From contig NZ_BJHV01000001.1 of NCBI RefSeq assembly GCF_005405925.1, positions 10,540,001 to 10,604,000 on the forward strand: DNA of 64,000 nucleotides. The letters run 5' to 3'. The first letter of the stretch is position 1. Each line of letters begins with the position of its first letter. The notes beneath the pieces are model-generated. The model was not told the origin of the DNA. It did not search any database and saw only the letters and a program-made list of their open reading frames with translations. Origin of the DNA: Streptomyces antimycoticus (GTDB taxonomy: Bacteria; Actinomycetota; Actinomycetes; Streptomycetales; Streptomycetaceae). A program made the translations under genes and the position numbers. This document shows, piece after piece, positions 9,820 to 19,729 of the stretch.

Positions 9820-9831
9820 GTGTGATCACAC
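9820..9831. promoter_or_regulatory. Palindrome upstream of hmp, candidate operator
   Basis: GTGTGATCACAC is a perfect 12-bp palindrome 26 bp upstream of the hmp start codon. A related half (CTGATCACAG) lies at 9906-9915. It does not match the NsrR consensus I know for streptomycete hmp genes, so the regulator is not assigned. Confidence 0.4.
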
Positions 9832-10006
9832 GCGGCTCGTTGCCCCCCGCCAGGTCGCCCCTGGACAGTTCCGTTCTCCGCAGGTCACCCATTCGGGGAG
9901 AACAACTGATCACAGCTGGTCAGCCACCGATCAGCACAGTAGCACGTAGGTGTGAATTGTGACGGCCGGAAAAGGATCCTGGAATTCGTCGCTATCGCGT
10001 TGTGGA

Positions 10007-10474
10007 CTACGTGCGCTGTCCGGCTTGCAGAGATTCGGCAGCCGTGAGCAGGGAAGCCCCCAGCAACACGATGTCTTTCACCAGGAATTGGCCGGCGAGA
10101 GAGAGCTTTGGTTCTCCGCGCTTCTCCTGCCATGCCTCGGGCGTTGTGGCCAGGAAACTGAGAGTGGTGGCGAATATCCCAGCAGCCCCTAGGCTTCCTA
10201 GCGCCGAGGCTTTTGGCGCGAACGGTTTCGCTGCGATCAGTGATCCCGCAATCATCTCTGTTACACCGATGACCCTGGCCAGTTTTTGTTCGCCGAGTCC
10301 GGTGAGGAGGCGCGAGAATACAGGGCTCGCGGTGATCAAGGGCCGAATGTTATCGACCTCGTAACTTTCGAACTTGAGCCGCCCAATCGACAGGAGATTG
10401 AGCGCCAGTCCGTAGCGGATCGTTGAGAATCCTGTGCTCTGAAGGCCCTTGGCGACCGTGGAAGGTATTCTCAT
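10007..10474 (-). CDS. DUF417 (YkgB/RclC-like) membrane protein
   Basis: The protein has 155 residues with about four membrane segments. Conserved features of the family are visible: IRYGLALNLLSIGRLKFESYE near the start, NIRPLITASPVF, GVTEMIAGSLI, and LSFLATTPEAW about residue 105. In enterobacteria the relative RclC belongs to the reactive-chlorine resistance operon; its biochemical role is not settled. Here it lies 212 bp upstream of hmp on the same strand, which fits an envelope-stress role next to NO detoxification. AGGTGAAGGGA precedes the ATG. Confidence 0.82.
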   Translation of the reverse strand: MRIPSTVAKGLQSTGFSTIRYGLALNLLSIGRLKFESYEVDNIRPLITASPVFSRLLTGLGEQKLARVIGVTEMIAGSLIAAKPFAPKASALGSLGAAGIFATTLSFLATTPEAWQEKRGEPKLSLAGQFLVKDIVLLGASLLTAAESLQAGQRT

Positions 10475-10635
10475 GTGGGTGTCCCTTCACCTGTGCACTG
10501 TCAGAACTCCCTACATCTGCTCAGCGTACGCCAGGTCCCGGCTACTGGCACGTCAACCCCGGATCCTTTTCCGCATTTACTGAGAGGATGTCTTATCTGG
10601 TGAGGTGCCGGTGCTCAGTCGACGTCCTCGCGCGA

Positions 10636-11657
10636 TTACTTCATTTTATTGCCCGCGGAGCGCAGGTTCTCGCAGGCCACACCGACCCGGGCGGCCATGC
10701 CTGCCTCGGCGGCCTTGCCCCAGGTGCGCGGGTCGTAGGCCTTCTTGTCGCCGACCTCGCCGTCCACCTTCAGTACCCCGTCATAGTTGCGGAACATGTG
10801 GCCGGCGACAGCGCGGGTGAAGGCGTACTGGGTATCGGTGTCGACGTTCATCTTGACCACGCCGTTGTCCAGGGCCTCATTGATCTCCTCGATCGTGGAG
10901 CCAGAGCCGCCGTGGAAGACGAAGTAGAACGGGTTAGGCTCGCCGTGCTTCTGTCCGACCGCGTCCTGCAGCTCGCGCAGCAGACCCGGGCGGAGCACGA
11001 CGTGGCCCCGCTTGTAGACGCCGTGCACGTTGCCGAAGGAGGCAGCGAGCAGGTAGCGGCCCTTCTCGCCAAGGCCCATCGCCTCGGCGGTGCGGTGCGC
11101 ATCCTCCACCGTGGTGTACAGGCTGTCGTTGATCTCGTGGGAGACGCCGTCTTCCTCACCGCCCGTGGGGGTGATCTCCATCTCCAGGACGATCTTGGCC
11201 TTGACGGCCTCGGCGAGCAACTCCTGGGCAATGGCGAGGTTGGCTGCCAGCGGCTCCGCGGAGCCGTCCCACATGTGTGACTGAAAGAGCGGGTTGTGAC
11301 CCTGGGCGACGCGCTCCCAGGAGATCGCCAGCAGCGGGCGCACGTAGCCGTCCAGCTTGTCCTTCGGGCAGTGGTCGGTGTGGAGGGCGACGTTCACCGG
11401 GTACTTCTCAGCCACGATGTGCGCGAACTCCGCCAGCGCGACGGCACCGGTGACCATGTCCTTGCTGTACTGGCCGCCCAGGAACTCGGCACCGCCAGGT
11501 GAGATCTGGACGATGCCGTCGCTCTCCGCCTCGGCGAAGCCGCGCAGAGCGGCGTGCAGCGTCTGCGACGAGGTCACGTTGGTGGACGGGTAGGCGAACT
11601 TGCCAGCCTTCGCCCGGTCCAGCATCTCGTTGTAGACCTCGGGGTTGCGATGGGCAT
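10636..11657 (-). CDS. fbaA: Class II fructose-bisphosphate aldolase, one-base frameshift at the N-terminus
   Basis: The intact frame (10636-11625, 329 residues) carries the class II signatures: zinc-ligating histidines in VALHTDHC, GGEEDGVSH, GNVHGVYKRGHV and FVFHGGSGS. Usual actinobacterial enzymes begin MPIATPExYxEMLDRA. That start is present at 11657 (ATGCCCATCGCAACCCC, with AGGAG ahead) but in another frame: a base is missing at the run at 11641-11644, so the true product would be about 340 residues. It cleaves fructose 1,6-bisphosphate to the two triose phosphates and is zinc-dependent. It heads a sugar-phosphate gene block that continues on the other strand. Confidence 0.93.
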
Positions 11658-11744
11658 TTGTCCGCTCCTTACGGTGCGGGGGATAGAGCGGGGGACGCCG
11701 GAGACGCCATCAACTTTTATCTTCGAAGGCCCCGGCCAGAGTTC

Positions 11745-11757
11745 CACAGTAACTGTG
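11745..11757. promoter_or_regulatory. Perfect palindrome between fbaA and the FUSC gene
   Basis: CACAGTAACTGTG is a 13-bp perfect palindrome about 90 bp upstream of fbaA, in the 371-bp space between two divergent genes. It is a candidate operator; no regulator can be named. The rest of this space (11658-12028) shows no gene. Confidence 0.35.
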
Positions 11758-12028
11758 CAGAGCATCCGAAACAGTCGTGCTGAGCTTCGCTGTGGAAGCT
11801 CCAGGTCAGCGACACCGCCAGGCCGTGGGCCGGGCGGCAGAGAGCGGCCTCTGCGTTCTGGCCAGGCGGTGTCTCGGGGCCCCCGCGGCGCAGTCGGCGT
11901 GCAAGTGCAGCGGTGATTCCAGTCGCCTCATGCGAGACGCTGCCTGGGCGCAGAGAATGGAAGGCGTGAGCGCGGTGTCACGGGGCTTCGATCCTCCGGA
12001 GACCCGGAGGCATCGCGGTCCTGCGCAC

Positions 12029-14347
12029 ATGCGGATCTTTCGATGGTTCCGTGCTCGCGCCGCAGGGCCTTCGACGCTGCGACGAGCGGTGCGAATCGGA
12101 GTCGTCATGCCCGCAGTCGTAGCGATTGCCGTCGAGTTCGTCGGAGACCGGGATTTTGTGATCTTCGCGGCATTCGCTGCCCTGGCAGGCCTGCTGTTTG
12201 TCGACTTCAGCGGTCCGATGCACGTACGGCTGTCAGCGCAGGCCGGTCTGGTGCTGTGCGGGGCCATCTTGGTCTGCCTGGGAACACTGGCGTCCCAGGT
12301 GATCTGGGCCGCCGCGGCGGCCACCTTCGCCATCGTCTCCGCGCTTCTGTTCGTCGGCGTGGTCAGCTCTGTGCTGGCCGGCGCGACGACCGCCCTCCTT
12401 GTGAGCTTCATCTTGCCGGTCACGATGCCCGGCTCGGTGAGTTCGATTCCGGACCGGCTCGGCGGCTGGCTGCTGGGCGGGGCGGCCTCGCTGATCGCCA
12501 TCGGCGTGCTGTGGCCTGCACCTGTCCGCGAGCCATTGCGGCTGTCGGCCGCTCACGCGTGCGGATTGCTTGCTCGGCGGCTGCGCGCCGAGGCCGAATG
12601 CGTTCGCAGAGATTTTGAGCCGCGGAGTAGGGCGGCGCTCCACGTGCTGACCGAAGAGGCCGCCGCTGCCGTGACAGCCGTGCGCACGTCCTTCTTCAGC
12701 ACGTCCTACCGGCCAACGGGACTCAGCACGGCAGCGCGCGCCCTGATTCGGGTGATCGACCAGGTGGTGTGGCTGAATACGATTCTCAAGCGAGCGCCGC
12801 TGGAGTCTCAGCCCGGGCCGGCCGCGACAGCGGTTTGCTCAGTGAAGTTGGAATCTGCGGCTCTGCTGGAGCGGGGCGCCACATTGCTGGAATCAGTCGT
12901 CGGCGATCCGAGCGAGCTGGACGCCGGTCTGAGGCGTCTGGAACAGGCACGGGCAGCCATGGAGCGCACGGTCACGTCTCTCGTTCCACTACACCGCGGC
13001 GAGACATCCCCGCGGGCGGTTCCGGACGTGGCGGTGTCCGAGTTTGTCAGGTCGTTGCAGCCGAGCTTTCACGCCCAGCAGATGGCCTGCGCGATCTCGG
13101 CCATCTCCATGAATATCGAAGTCGCCGTGGCCGCCCATCAGCGCCGCTGGTGGCAACACCTTCTGGGGTGTCGGACCGAGGGGGTGGAGTCCCCGCTCTC
13201 CTCCGCGCGGGAACGCGTGAGTGCGCAGGCCGAACGGCATTCGGTGTGGCTCCACAACAGTGTGCGCGGGGCGACCGCCTTGTGCCTCGCCGTGCTCGTG
13301 GCCGAGTTCGCCGGCGTCCAACATTCGTTCTGGGTCGTCTTCGGCGCGCTGACCGTGTTGCGCTCCAGCGCGCTGAACACCGGGCAGAACGCCCTGCGCG
13401 GCTTGCTGGGAAACGCCGTCGGGTTCCTGATCAGCGGAGGGCTCATCATCGCTCTGGGCATGCACCCCATAGCCCTTTGGCTGGTACTCCCGGCAGCCGT
13501 GGCCTTCGCCGGAATCGCACCCGAAGCTGTCTCGTTCACCGTCAGCCAGGCCGGTTTCAGCACCGCACTGTTGATCTTGTACAACATCGTCGAGCCCGGG
13601 GGATGGAACATCGGGCTCGTCCGCCTCGAGGACGTGGCCATCGGCTGCGCGGTGAGCCTCTTGGCCGGGGGGTTGTTCTGGCCACGGGGGGCAGGCTCCG
13701 CACTCGGCAAAGCCCTCTCCGAGACCTTCTCCGACAGCGCTCGCTACCTGCACAGCGCGATCGAATGCAGCCTCACCCGCTACGACGCACATGTGCCGAC
13801 GGCTCCGATACCGAGCGACGACAGAGACCGTGCAGTATCGGCGGCACGCCGGCTGGACGAAGCCTTCCGCGGCTTCCTCGCTGAACGCGGCACGAAGCAC
13901 GTCCCCCTGGCAGGTGTAACAACATTGATCAATGCGGGCGTCATCATCCGGCTCACAGCCGACGCCGTCCTCCACCTCTGGAGAGGCGAGGACTCGGCGC
14001 CCAAAGGGGATCGGACCGCGGAACGTGCGGAGGTCCTTGAGGCAAGCGTGCCGCTTGTCGATTGGTATGAGAAGACAGCGCGAGCGCTGGCGGGCACGGG
14101 CACCGTTCCCGACCGCATCGAAAGCCGGCGCACCGCCTGCCTCCTCGTCCAGGCGGTGCGCCGCGACCTCAGCGAAGCGGACGGATGTGGAACCGCAGCA
14201 GCCGTGAAGATGATATGGACCGAGGACCACATCGATGCCGTCAGACGCCTGCAGGAAACAATCCTGGGACCCGCGCAAGCAGCGTCTTGGCAGTGCCTGC
14301 CCTGGTCATGGCTTGGCGGACGCCGAGCCTCGGCCACTCAAGGATGA
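12029..14347 (+). CDS. FUSC-family membrane transporter
   Basis: The open frame starts at 11777, but the stretch before ATG 12029 looks non-coding; from 12029 the protein has 772 residues. It has two halves, each a cluster of hydrophobic helices (from about residue 20, AVRIGVVMPAVVAIAVEFVG, and again about residue 410, ATALCLAVLVAEFAG), separated by long soluble segments. This is the duplicated layout of FUSC/aromatic-acid-exporter proteins. ALTVLRSSALNTGQNALRG in the second half is a typical FUSC motif. These proteins are thought to export aromatic acids or other organic acids. There is no operon partner, and no good ribosome-binding site fixes the start. Confidence 0.8.
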   Translation: MRIFRWFRARAAGPSTLRRAVRIGVVMPAVVAIAVEFVGDRDFVIFAAFAALAGLLFVDFSGPMHVRLSAQAGLVLCGAILVCLGTLASQVIWAAAAATFAIVSALLFVGVVSSVLAGATTALLVSFILPVTMPGSVSSIPDRLGGWLLGGAASLIAIGVLWPAPVREPLRLSAAHACGLLARRLRAEAECVRRDFEPRSRAALHVLTEEAAAAVTAVRTSFFSTSYRPTGLSTAARALIRVIDQVVWLNTILKRAPLESQPGPAATAVCSVKLESAALLERGATLLESVVGDPSELDAGLRRLEQARAAMERTVTSLVPLHRGETSPRAVPDVAVSEFVRSLQPSFHAQQMACAISAISMNIEVAVAAHQRRWWQHLLGCRTEGVESPLSSARERVSAQAERHSVWLHNSVRGATALCLAVLVAEFAGVQHSFWVVFGALTVLRSSALNTGQNALRGLLGNAVGFLISGGLIIALGMHPIALWLVLPAAVAFAGIAPEAVSFTVSQAGFSTALLILYNIVEPGGWNIGLVRLEDVAIGCAVSLLAGGLFWPRGAGSALGKALSETFSDSARYLHSAIECSLTRYDAHVPTAPIPSDDRDRAVSAARRLDEAFRGFLAERGTKHVPLAGVTTLINAGVIIRLTADAVLHLWRGEDSAPKGDRTAERAEVLEASVPLVDWYEKTARALAGTGTVPDRIESRRTACLLVQAVRRDLSEADGCGTAAAVKMIWTEDHIDAVRRLQETILGPAQAASWQCLPWSWLGGRRASATQG

Positions 14348-14919
14348 GCCCGGGTGCCAGGTGACCAACCAGCGGTATCTGAAGTAGTGCACGATCCTGA
14401 CGGCCAGTGTCGGCACTTTTTGATGCAGTGGCCGACTATGAGGAGTACGTCGACGGCCGTCCGCGCGCCGACGGTGTACGGGCCTTCTTGGCCTCGCGTC
14501 GCCCGAAGGCTCGGACGAGGAAACTTTGCGTTTTCGCTCCCAGGCCGACCGAGAGGCTCAGCCGGCTTGTCTTCTCATCCACGTGCGGCAGCGGTGCCCC
14601 AGAGCCGAGATCACCAGTTCCCGGGCCGTACACCGCAACCCCGGGCGCCCCGCCCCTGCCCGACCTGCGCGGACGCAAGCAGAGGCTGGGGCCGGATGAA
14701 AAGTTGATGGTGGGCACGGACGCTCCTAGGCTGGCAGGAGTGGGTGAGCGAGACGACCCCCACTCGCCCAGCATTCAAGCATCTTGCCTGCACAGGCGGT
14801 CCTCCCCGAACCGGTGACCTGCCTCATTGCACGGCCGTTTTACTCCGGCTTCTCGGCCAGGCCCGTCTACGCAGTGCAACCGTAGACATCCCGCGCGGAG
14901 CATGGAGGGCGGCTGAGCG
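14348..14919. other. Intergenic, only weak open frames
   Basis: An open frame from 14407 starts LFDAVADYEEYVDGRPRA, but no domain is recognised and it has no clear ribosome-binding site. Nothing else in this stretch can be supported. Confidence 0.4.
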
Positions 14920-15381
14920 ATGACCGACCTGGACACGCTGTCCGTGACCCCGATTCGTAGATTGCGTATGGACGCGATCCGGAAGGCCGAATCCAGGCGT
15001 CCCGGAACTGCGAGGGGCATGGCACCCGTCGCCCTCCCGCTGTGGCAGCGGCTCCCGCGCTTCGATCCCGCCGATCCGATCTGGCCGGACCCGGACCGCT
15101 CCGTACATGCCCCTGCACCGTTGTCGCTGCTGCACCTGACAGAACTGTTTGACCATCAGCCACGGAAATACCATGACCAGGTGCTGCCACCCACGGTGAC
15201 CGCCAGGGTGGTGGTCGAAGTGGCCTCCACGCTCGGCTGGGGCGGTACGCCGGCAACCGTGGAGCGATCGCAGATAGGCACAGTTGGCGCTTCCGCGCCC
15301 CCTGAACAGCTGCTCAACAAGTTCGCCTTCGCACCTGAGCGTGTCGCCCAGGCAGCACGCGAGCTGGTGTCACAGGGCTAG
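14920..15381 (+). pseudogene. Transketolase relic with the middle deleted
   Basis: The open frame of 153 codons joins the two ends of a transketolase (normally about 650-700 residues). Residues 4-75 match the N-terminus (LDTLSVTPIRRLRMDAIRKA, then RFDPADPIWPDPDR, then LSLLHLTEL). Residues 82-153 match the extreme C-terminus (VLPPTVTARVVVEVASTLGW, then GASAPPEQLLNKFAFAPERV). The TPP-binding and pyrimidine domains are missing. The HPG motif after the first helix reads RRPGT, and the VLSPGHAS region is reduced to VHAPAP. The fusion is in frame, ends 9 bp before tal and keeps a ribosome-binding site, but cannot be an active transketolase. It marks a former tkt-tal-pgi-gnd-zwf operon. Confidence 0.82.
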
Positions 15382-15390
15382 GAGACACAC

Positions 15391-16464
15391 GTGAAAGCGA
15401 CTCAATCCCTGCACGAACTCGGGCAGAGCCTATGGCTGGACAACATCACGCGCGGCATGCTGGACTCCGGGCAACTGCAGCACTACATCGACAGCTACTC
15501 AGTCACCGGTCTGACGTCGAACCCGTCGATCTTCGACAAGGCTATTTCCTCTGGCGGATACGATGACGCGATCCGTGCCAAGTCCGCATCTGAACTGTCC
15601 GATGAGGAGCTCTTCTTCGAGCTGGCTATCGAGGACCTTCAGCGGGCCGCCGATCTGTTCTTGTCCATCCATGAGAGAACGGACGGCACGGACGGCTGGG
15701 TCTCGCTGGAGGTGTCGCCTCTTCTGGCTTACGACACTGCGCGGACCATCGAAGCGGCGAAGGAACTGCACGCACGAGCGGGCCGGAAGAACCTGTTCAT
15801 CAAGATCCCCGGCACCGCCGAAGGACTCCCCGCGATCACCGAGTGCGTCGCCTCCGGTATACCGGTGAACGTCACCTTGTTGTTCTCGGCCGACCATTAC
15901 ACGGCCGCCGCCAACGCGTATCTGACCGGAGTCGAGCGGCGGGCCGAGCAAGCACTCGATCCCGCGGTGGGTTCGGTGGCCTCGGTCTTCATGTCCCGGT
16001 GGGATTCGGCCGTCAGCGGCAAGGTGCCGGACGATCTGCGCGACCGACTCGGCCTCGCCGTCGGCCAGGACACCTACCGGTCCTATCGCACGCTGATGGA
16101 CGGGGACCGGGCACAGCGCCTGGAGAATGCAGGCGCACGCATGCAGCGGCTGCTGTGGGCGAGCACCCGTACCAAGGACCCCGCGGCGTCGGACACCCTC
16201 TACGTCCACGGACTCGCCGCGCCGTTCACCATCAACACCATGCCCGACGAGACACTCGAGGCCTTCTATGACCACGGCGACGTAGGCGAGCCGCTGCCGG
16301 CCGATGGCGACGGCTGCGACGCGGTGCTCGCGCGGTTCGCCGACGCGGGCGTGGATGTCAACGCCCTTGCCGCGAAACTCCAAAGCGACGGAGCGGCGTC
16401 CTTCGCGGCCTCCTGGAACGACCTCTTGGCGTGTATCTCCGCGCAACGAGAAGTCCTTGTCTGA
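15391..16464 (+). CDS. tal: Transaldolase
   Basis: The protein has 357 residues from GTG 15391, with AGGAG 7 nt upstream and 9 bp after the transketolase relic. The Schiff-base lysine is in NLFIKIPGT, and the N-terminal signature TSNPSIFDKAI and the family's NTMPDETLEAFYDHG are present. It swaps a dihydroxyacetone unit between sedoheptulose 7-phosphate and glyceraldehyde 3-phosphate in the non-oxidative pentose-phosphate pathway, in the cytoplasm. It is probably cotranscribed with pgi 30 bp downstream. With its transketolase partner destroyed, it would need a transketolase from elsewhere in the genome. Confidence 0.95.
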   Translation: MKATQSLHELGQSLWLDNITRGMLDSGQLQHYIDSYSVTGLTSNPSIFDKAISSGGYDDAIRAKSASELSDEELFFELAIEDLQRAADLFLSIHERTDGTDGWVSLEVSPLLAYDTARTIEAAKELHARAGRKNLFIKIPGTAEGLPAITECVASGIPVNVTLLFSADHYTAAANAYLTGVERRAEQALDPAVGSVASVFMSRWDSAVSGKVPDDLRDRLGLAVGQDTYRSYRTLMDGDRAQRLENAGARMQRLLWASTRTKDPAASDTLYVHGLAAPFTINTMPDETLEAFYDHGDVGEPLPADGDGCDAVLARFADAGVDVNALAAKLQSDGAASFAASWNDLLACISAQREVLV

Positions 16465-16494
16465 CCCAGTCCGACCTGATGTGAGGGCCGACAG

Positions 16495-18135
16495 ATGTCC
16501 ATTACCCCCCTCCGGCAACAGTCTTCGTGGAAAGCGCTCGAGCAACATCACTCCGAGATCGGAACCACCCATCTGCGTGAGCTGTTCGCCCAGGATCCGG
16601 GACGCGGTGAGCGCCTGTGCGCGGAAGCGGCAGGACTGTATCTGGACTACTCCAAGAACCGGGTGACCGACGAGACGGTGCGACTGCTGTGCGAGCTCGC
16701 CCGGGAGTGCGGACTCGAGGAGCGCAGAGACAGGATGTTCCGCGGGGAGCACATCAACGTCTCCGAGGACCGTCCGGCCCTCCACGTGGCCTTGCGCATG
16801 CCACGCGGGCGCTCGCTCGTCGTCGACGGCGTCGATGTCGTCACCCAGGTGCATTCCGTCCTGGACCGCATGGCCGTATTGGCCCAGCGCATCCGGTCGG
16901 GCCAGTGGAGAGGCCACACAGGAAAGGCGATCAAGAACATCGTCAATGTCGGCATCGGTGGCTCCGACCTCGGGCCGGTCATGGCGTACGAGGCACTGCG
17001 CCACTACAGCCAGCGTGACCTGACGTTCCGTTTCATCTCCAACGTTGACGCGACCGACTTCGTGGAGGCGACCCGCGACCTCTCCCCGGAGGAAACTCTC
17101 TTCATCATCTCCTCCAAGACCTTCGGGACCTTGGAGACCCTGACCAACGCCCGCTCGGCACGCGACTGGCTGGTGGGTGCGCTCGGCAGCGACGAGGCGG
17201 TCGCACGGCACTTCGTCGCGGTCTCGACCAATGCCCAGCGCGTAGCCGATTTCGGCATCGACACGGACAACATGTTCGAGTTCTGGGACTGGGTCGGCGG
17301 TCGCTATTCGATGGACTCCGCCATCGGCCTGTCCACCATGATCGCGATCGGGCCCGAACACTTCCACGACATGCTCGCGGGTTTCCACGCCATGGACGAA
17401 CACTTCCGCACGGCTCCACTCGAGGAGAACCTCCCCGTGCTCATGGGGCTCCTCGCCGTTTGGTACGTGGAATTCTTCGGGGTCCAGACCATCGGCGTCA
17501 TGCCTTACGAACAGTATCTGAAACGGTTCCCGGCCTACCTGCAGCAGCTCACCATGGAGTCGAACGGCAAGCACGTGACCGTGGACGGCCACGTGGTCGA
17601 CTACGACACCGGACCCGTCTACTGGGGAGAGCCGGGCACCAACGGCCAGCACAGCTTCTACCAGCTCATCCACCAGGGAACCCGGCTGATTCCCGTCGAT
17701 CTGATCGGCTTCGGCAAGAGCCTCAACCCACTGAGAGACCACCACGACATTCTGTCGTCAAACGTCTTCGCTCAGGCTCAAGCGCTCGCCTTCGGCAAGA
17801 CCGAGCAGGAAGTCCGGGACGAGGGCACCCCGCCCGACGTCGTGCCGCATCGGGTGATGGAGGGCAACCGTCCCACCAACGTACTGCTCGGCGAGATCCT
17901 GACACCCCGTCTGCTCGGGACTCTCGTCGCGCTGTACGAGCACAGCGTGTTCACCCAGGGGGCGGTCTGGGACATCGACTCCTTCGACCAGTGGGGTGTG
18001 GAACTGGGCAAGGTACTCGCCGCCCAGATCACCCCCGCACTCACCTCCGCCGCGGAGCCGGAACTCGACCACGACTCGTCGACCAATGCGCTCATCCGCC
18101 GTTACCGCGCCCTGAAACACCGAGGGCACTCCTAG
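16495..18135 (+). CDS. pgi: Glucose-6-phosphate isomerase
   Basis: The protein has 546 residues, the full family length. Signatures are visible: [18 protein letters not shown] (phosphate loop), [18 protein letters not shown] (PGI signature 1), MESNGKHV with the catalytic Glu region, [13 protein letters not shown] with the ring-opening His, and the C-terminal [10 protein letters not shown] with the catalytic lysine. It interconverts glucose 6-phosphate and fructose 6-phosphate. The TAG stop (18133-18135) is part of the CTAG target site of the IS701 element that follows. The insertion therefore left the protein unchanged but separates pgi from gnd. Confidence 0.96.
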   Translation: MSITPLRQQSSWKALEQHHSEIGTTHLRELFAQDPGRGERLCAEAAGLYLDYSKNRVTDETVRLLCELARECGLEERRDRMFRGEHINVSEDRPALHVALRMPRGRSLVVDGVDVVTQVHSVLDRMAVLAQRIRSGQWRGHTGKAIKNIVNVGIGGSDLGPVMAYEALRHYSQRDLTFRFISNVDATDFVEATRDLSPEETLFIISSKTFGTLETLTNARSARDWLVGALGSDEAVARHFVAVSTNAQRVADFGIDTDNMFEFWDWVGGRYSMDSAIGLSTMIAIGPEHFHDMLAGFHAMDEHFRTAPLEENLPVLMGLLAVWYVEFFGVQTIGVMPYEQYLKRFPAYLQQLTMESNGKHVTVDGHVVDYDTGPVYWGEPGTNGQHSFYQLIHQGTRLIPVDLIGFGKSLNPLRDHHDILSSNVFAQAQALAFGKTEQEVRDEGTPPDVVPHRVMEGNRPTNVLLGEILTPRLLGTLVALYEHSVFTQGAVWDIDSFDQWGVELGKVLAAQITPALTSAAEPELDHDSSTNALIRRYRALKHRGHS

Positions 18136-19581
18136 TACTCCAGTCTGACTTCGCGATCTTGTGGCGAACCCGGCTGGGAACGGGTACGGCCACCGCGTGA
18201 TCATCGGTTGGTGTGTGGACAAACGAAGATCGTGCGGTGGCCGCGGACCATAGCGTAGACCCTGCCCGCTGGCGGGTGTTGTTCGACCAGGCCATGGCTC
18301 GTATCGCCGGGCGGTTCGGCCGAGTTGAGCCTCGGGCCACGGCCCGCGCCTACTTGCTCGGGCTGCTGTCGGCTACCGAGCGGAAGAACTGCTGGCAACT
18401 GGCTGAACAGGCCGGCCTGGCCCGGCCCGGGCCGATGCAGCGCCTGCTGCGCTATGCCCGCTGGGATGCCGACGCCCTCCGTGACGATGTCCGCGCCTAC
18501 GTTGTCGACCACCTCGGCGACGACGGCGTTCTCATCGTGGACGAGACCGGCTTCGTGAAGAAAGGCAGCATGTCGGCGGGGGTGCAACGCCAGTACACCG
18601 GCACAGCTGGCCGGATCGAGAACTCCCAGGTCGGCGTGTTCCTCGCCTACGCCACTGAGCGGGGACGCGCGCTGATCGACCGACGGCTCTACCTGCCCGA
18701 GCGGTCCTGGTGCTCCGATCCCGAGCGCCGCCATGCTGCCGGGGTGCCCGAGGACCTACCCTTCGCGACCAAGCCCCGGCTGGCCGAGGAGATGATCGTC
18801 GCCGCGTTGGACGCCGGAGTGACTGCATCGTGGGTGACCGGCGACGAAGCCTACGGCCAGGACCCGCAGTTACGCGCACGCCTGGAGCGGATCGGCATCG
18901 GCTACGTGATGGCCGTCGCCTGCTCCACCCGGGTCCGGATCAACCAGGGCCGCACCCCTGTCCGCGCCGATGTCCTCGCCGACCGCTTGCCCGCCTCTGC
19001 CTGGCAGCGGCACAGCGCCGGAGCCGGCGCGAAGGGCCCGCGCTACTACGACTGGGCCTGGATCCACATCGGCACCGGCGTCCATCGTCACCTGCTGATC
19101 CGCCGCAACCGGACCACCGGTGAACTCGCCTTCTACCTGTGCTGGTCACCCACCCAGATCACCCTGCACGAGCTCGTCCGCGTCGCCGGTGTCCGCTGGA
19201 GCGTCGAGGAGTGCTTCCAGGCCGCCAAGAGCCAGGTCGGCCTGGATCACTACCAGGTCAGGCACTGGACCTCATGGCACCGGCACATCACGCTCGCCAT
19301 GCTGGCCCTGGCCTTCCTGACCGCTCTCGCCGCCGACGCGAACCCCGCCCGGCCTGCCGATCCGCAACATCCCGACCGCAGCCACGACCCGATCATCCTG
19401 ACCGTCCCGGAGATCCGTCACCTGCTCGTCGCCGTCTTCGCCCCACCGGCCATGACTGCCGCCAGACTGCTGCACTGGTCCACCTGGCGCAGACGCCACC
19501 AGGCCGCAGCCCGACGCAGCCACTACCAACGACGCTCCACCGACGGACCCGCTGGATAGATCACGAAACCGCACTGGAGTA
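18136..19581. mobile_element. IS701-family insertion sequence, intact, 1446 bp
   Basis: The element is flanked by a 4-bp direct repeat CTAG (18132-18135 and 19582-19585), the target duplication typical of IS701. Its ends are imperfect inverted repeats of about 24 bp that both start TACTCCAGT and both reach GATCT, with about five mismatches. It encodes one complete transposase. Clean ends, a perfect target duplication and an unbroken gene point to a recent insertion between pgi and gnd, probably with polar effects on gnd-zwf. Confidence 0.93.
18213..19559 (+). CDS. IS701-family transposase (DDE superfamily)
   Basis: The protein has 448 residues from a GTG start at 18213. The DDE_5-type core is visible: first Asp in DGVLIVDETGFVKKG, second in WVTGDEAYGQD, and the Glu in RWSVEECFQAAKSQVGLDHY. 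YTGTAGRIENSQVGVF is a family hallmark. It cuts and rejoins the ends of the surrounding element. The frame is intact and the gene fills the IS. Confidence 0.95.
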   Translation: MWTNEDRAVAADHSVDPARWRVLFDQAMARIAGRFGRVEPRATARAYLLGLLSATERKNCWQLAEQAGLARPGPMQRLLRYARWDADALRDDVRAYVVDHLGDDGVLIVDETGFVKKGSMSAGVQRQYTGTAGRIENSQVGVFLAYATERGRALIDRRLYLPERSWCSDPERRHAAGVPEDLPFATKPRLAEEMIVAALDAGVTASWVTGDEAYGQDPQLRARLERIGIGYVMAVACSTRVRINQGRTPVRADVLADRLPASAWQRHSAGAGAKGPRYYDWAWIHIGTGVHRHLLIRRNRTTGELAFYLCWSPTQITLHELVRVAGVRWSVEECFQAAKSQVGLDHYQVRHWTSWHRHITLAMLALAFLTALAADANPARPADPQHPDRSHDPIILTVPEIRHLLVAVFAPPAMTAARLLHWSTWRRRHQAAARRSHYQRRSTDGPAG

Positions 19582-19729
19582 CTAGGAGCCCCGCGAGGTG
19601 TTGCACCTACAGCCACGACCGATGAACAGTCAGGCGAACTCCCGTCTTCTCGGTCTATGCCAGGCGCGTCACCCCGTCGTGGGCCATCCAGCCGGATCAA
19701 TTGACACCATGTGCTAGAGGAGAGCAGCC

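Noticed and set aside
10423..11280. A 285-codon + strand frame over the aldolase gene
   Set aside because: Mirror of fbaA on the other strand, with no start signal.
11941..12028. Longer start for the FUSC protein at upstream ATG/GTG codons
   Set aside because: The added residues are polar and Arg-rich without family match; ATG 12029 begins the membrane domain properly, though no ribosome-binding site proves it.
14407..14817. Open frame starting MSALFDAVADYEEYVDG
   Set aside because: No ribosome-binding site and a low-complexity second half; kept only as a note in the intergenic entry.
15499..17745. A 748-codon open frame on the minus strand across tal and pgi
   Set aside because: It is the antisense shadow of two certain genes; high GC keeps opposite frames open. 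No domain or ribosome-binding site.
19701..19706. TTGACA as a -35 box for gnd
   Set aside because: A -10 box 17 bp later would fall on the ribosome-binding site and start codon; no TANNNT is there.
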